Shown: one piece after another, positions 23,532 through 23,581 of the stretch
Numbering within the stretch: position 1 is the first letter of the stretch
Layout: each line of letters opens with the position of its first letter
NCBI GenBank assembly: GCA_964414835.1
Contig: CAYPWY010000032.1
Location: forward strand, 1 to 23,581
Direction: 5' to 3'
Length of the DNA stretch: 23,581 bases
DNA from: Eshraghiella sp964414835
Lineage (GTDB): Bacteria > Bacillota > Clostridia > Lachnospirales > Lachnospiraceae
Notes under the pieces: generated by a model
Seen by the model: only the letters and a program-made list of their open reading frames with translations
Databases searched by the model: none
What the model was told of the DNA's origin: nothing
Program-made: the position numbers and the translations under genes

Positions 23532-23581
23532 TGGGACCTACAGGGCTCGAACCTGTGACCCTCTGCTTGTAAGGCAGATGC
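23532..23581 (-). tRNA. tRNA-Val(UAC), partial
   Basis: The reverse complement contains the anticodon stem-loop TCTGC-CTTACAA-GCAGA (anticodon UAC), a T arm with TTCGAGC and the 3' acceptor strand AGGTCCC with discriminator A. The 5' half lies outside the window. It is co-transcribed with tRNA-Leu. Confidence 0.92.

Overview
The window looks like a chromosomal segment from a low-GC, Gram-positive anaerobe of the Clostridia, most likely a Lachnospiraceae-type gut or rumen bacterium. This is an inference. It rests on the AT-rich base composition, strong AGGAGG-type ribosome binding sites, consensus sigma-A promoters (TTGACA-N17-TATAAT), tRNA genes without an encoded CCA, an Ech-type hydrogenase, a surface-anchored GH53 galactanase and a papain-like surface protease. 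Nearly all genes lie on the minus strand. The exceptions are a ZIP metal transporter and one candidate small RNA.

Layout. At 1-131 is the end of a tRNA cluster (Pro, Gly) behind a perfect-consensus promoter. At 240-4304 is a tight operon read right to left: rlmL-like rRNA methyltransferase, membrane-anchored papain-like protease, rdgB (XTP/dITP pyrophosphatase) and a YfcE-like phosphoesterase, with a GC-rich 41-bp tandem repeat filling the gap in front of rdgB. At 4374-6382 are a small rhodanese, a tiny Asn/Ser/Thr repeat protein, a 330-base intergenic region that appears to encode a C-rich small RNA on the plus strand, and an LPG-synthase/flippase-type membrane protein. At 6464-8604 are tRNA-Arg, pncB (NAD salvage) and a small helical protein of unknown function behind a structured leader.

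The centre (8724-18281) is one apparent operon, echABCDEF-hypFCDE. It encodes a complete six-subunit group 4 membrane-bound [NiFe] hydrogenase and the Hyp proteins that build the Fe(CN)2CO part of its active site. EchA and EchB form the ion-translocating membrane arm. EchC, EchD, EchE and EchF form the ferredoxin-oxidising, hydrogen-evolving arm. The large subunit stops three residues after its last CxxC, so it has no C-terminal extension to be cleaved. No maturation protease, hypA or hypB is in the window. A ZIP metal transporter diverges from this operon.

At 19491-23024 is a 1177-residue secreted, probably cell-wall-anchored arabinogalactan endo-1,4-beta-galactanase (GH53). A second tRNA cluster (Val, Leu) closes the window.

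The least ordinary features are non-coding. Two unrelated tandem arrays, both with 23-bp units, sit directly upstream of the -35 boxes of the ech operon and of the galactanase gene. A candidate small RNA of about 108 nt has three exposed CCCC motifs, its own extended -10 promoter and a long terminator. A 41-bp GC-rich repeat has been placed exactly between a stop codon and a ribosome binding site. A 9-bp-closed leader structure precedes the small helical protein.
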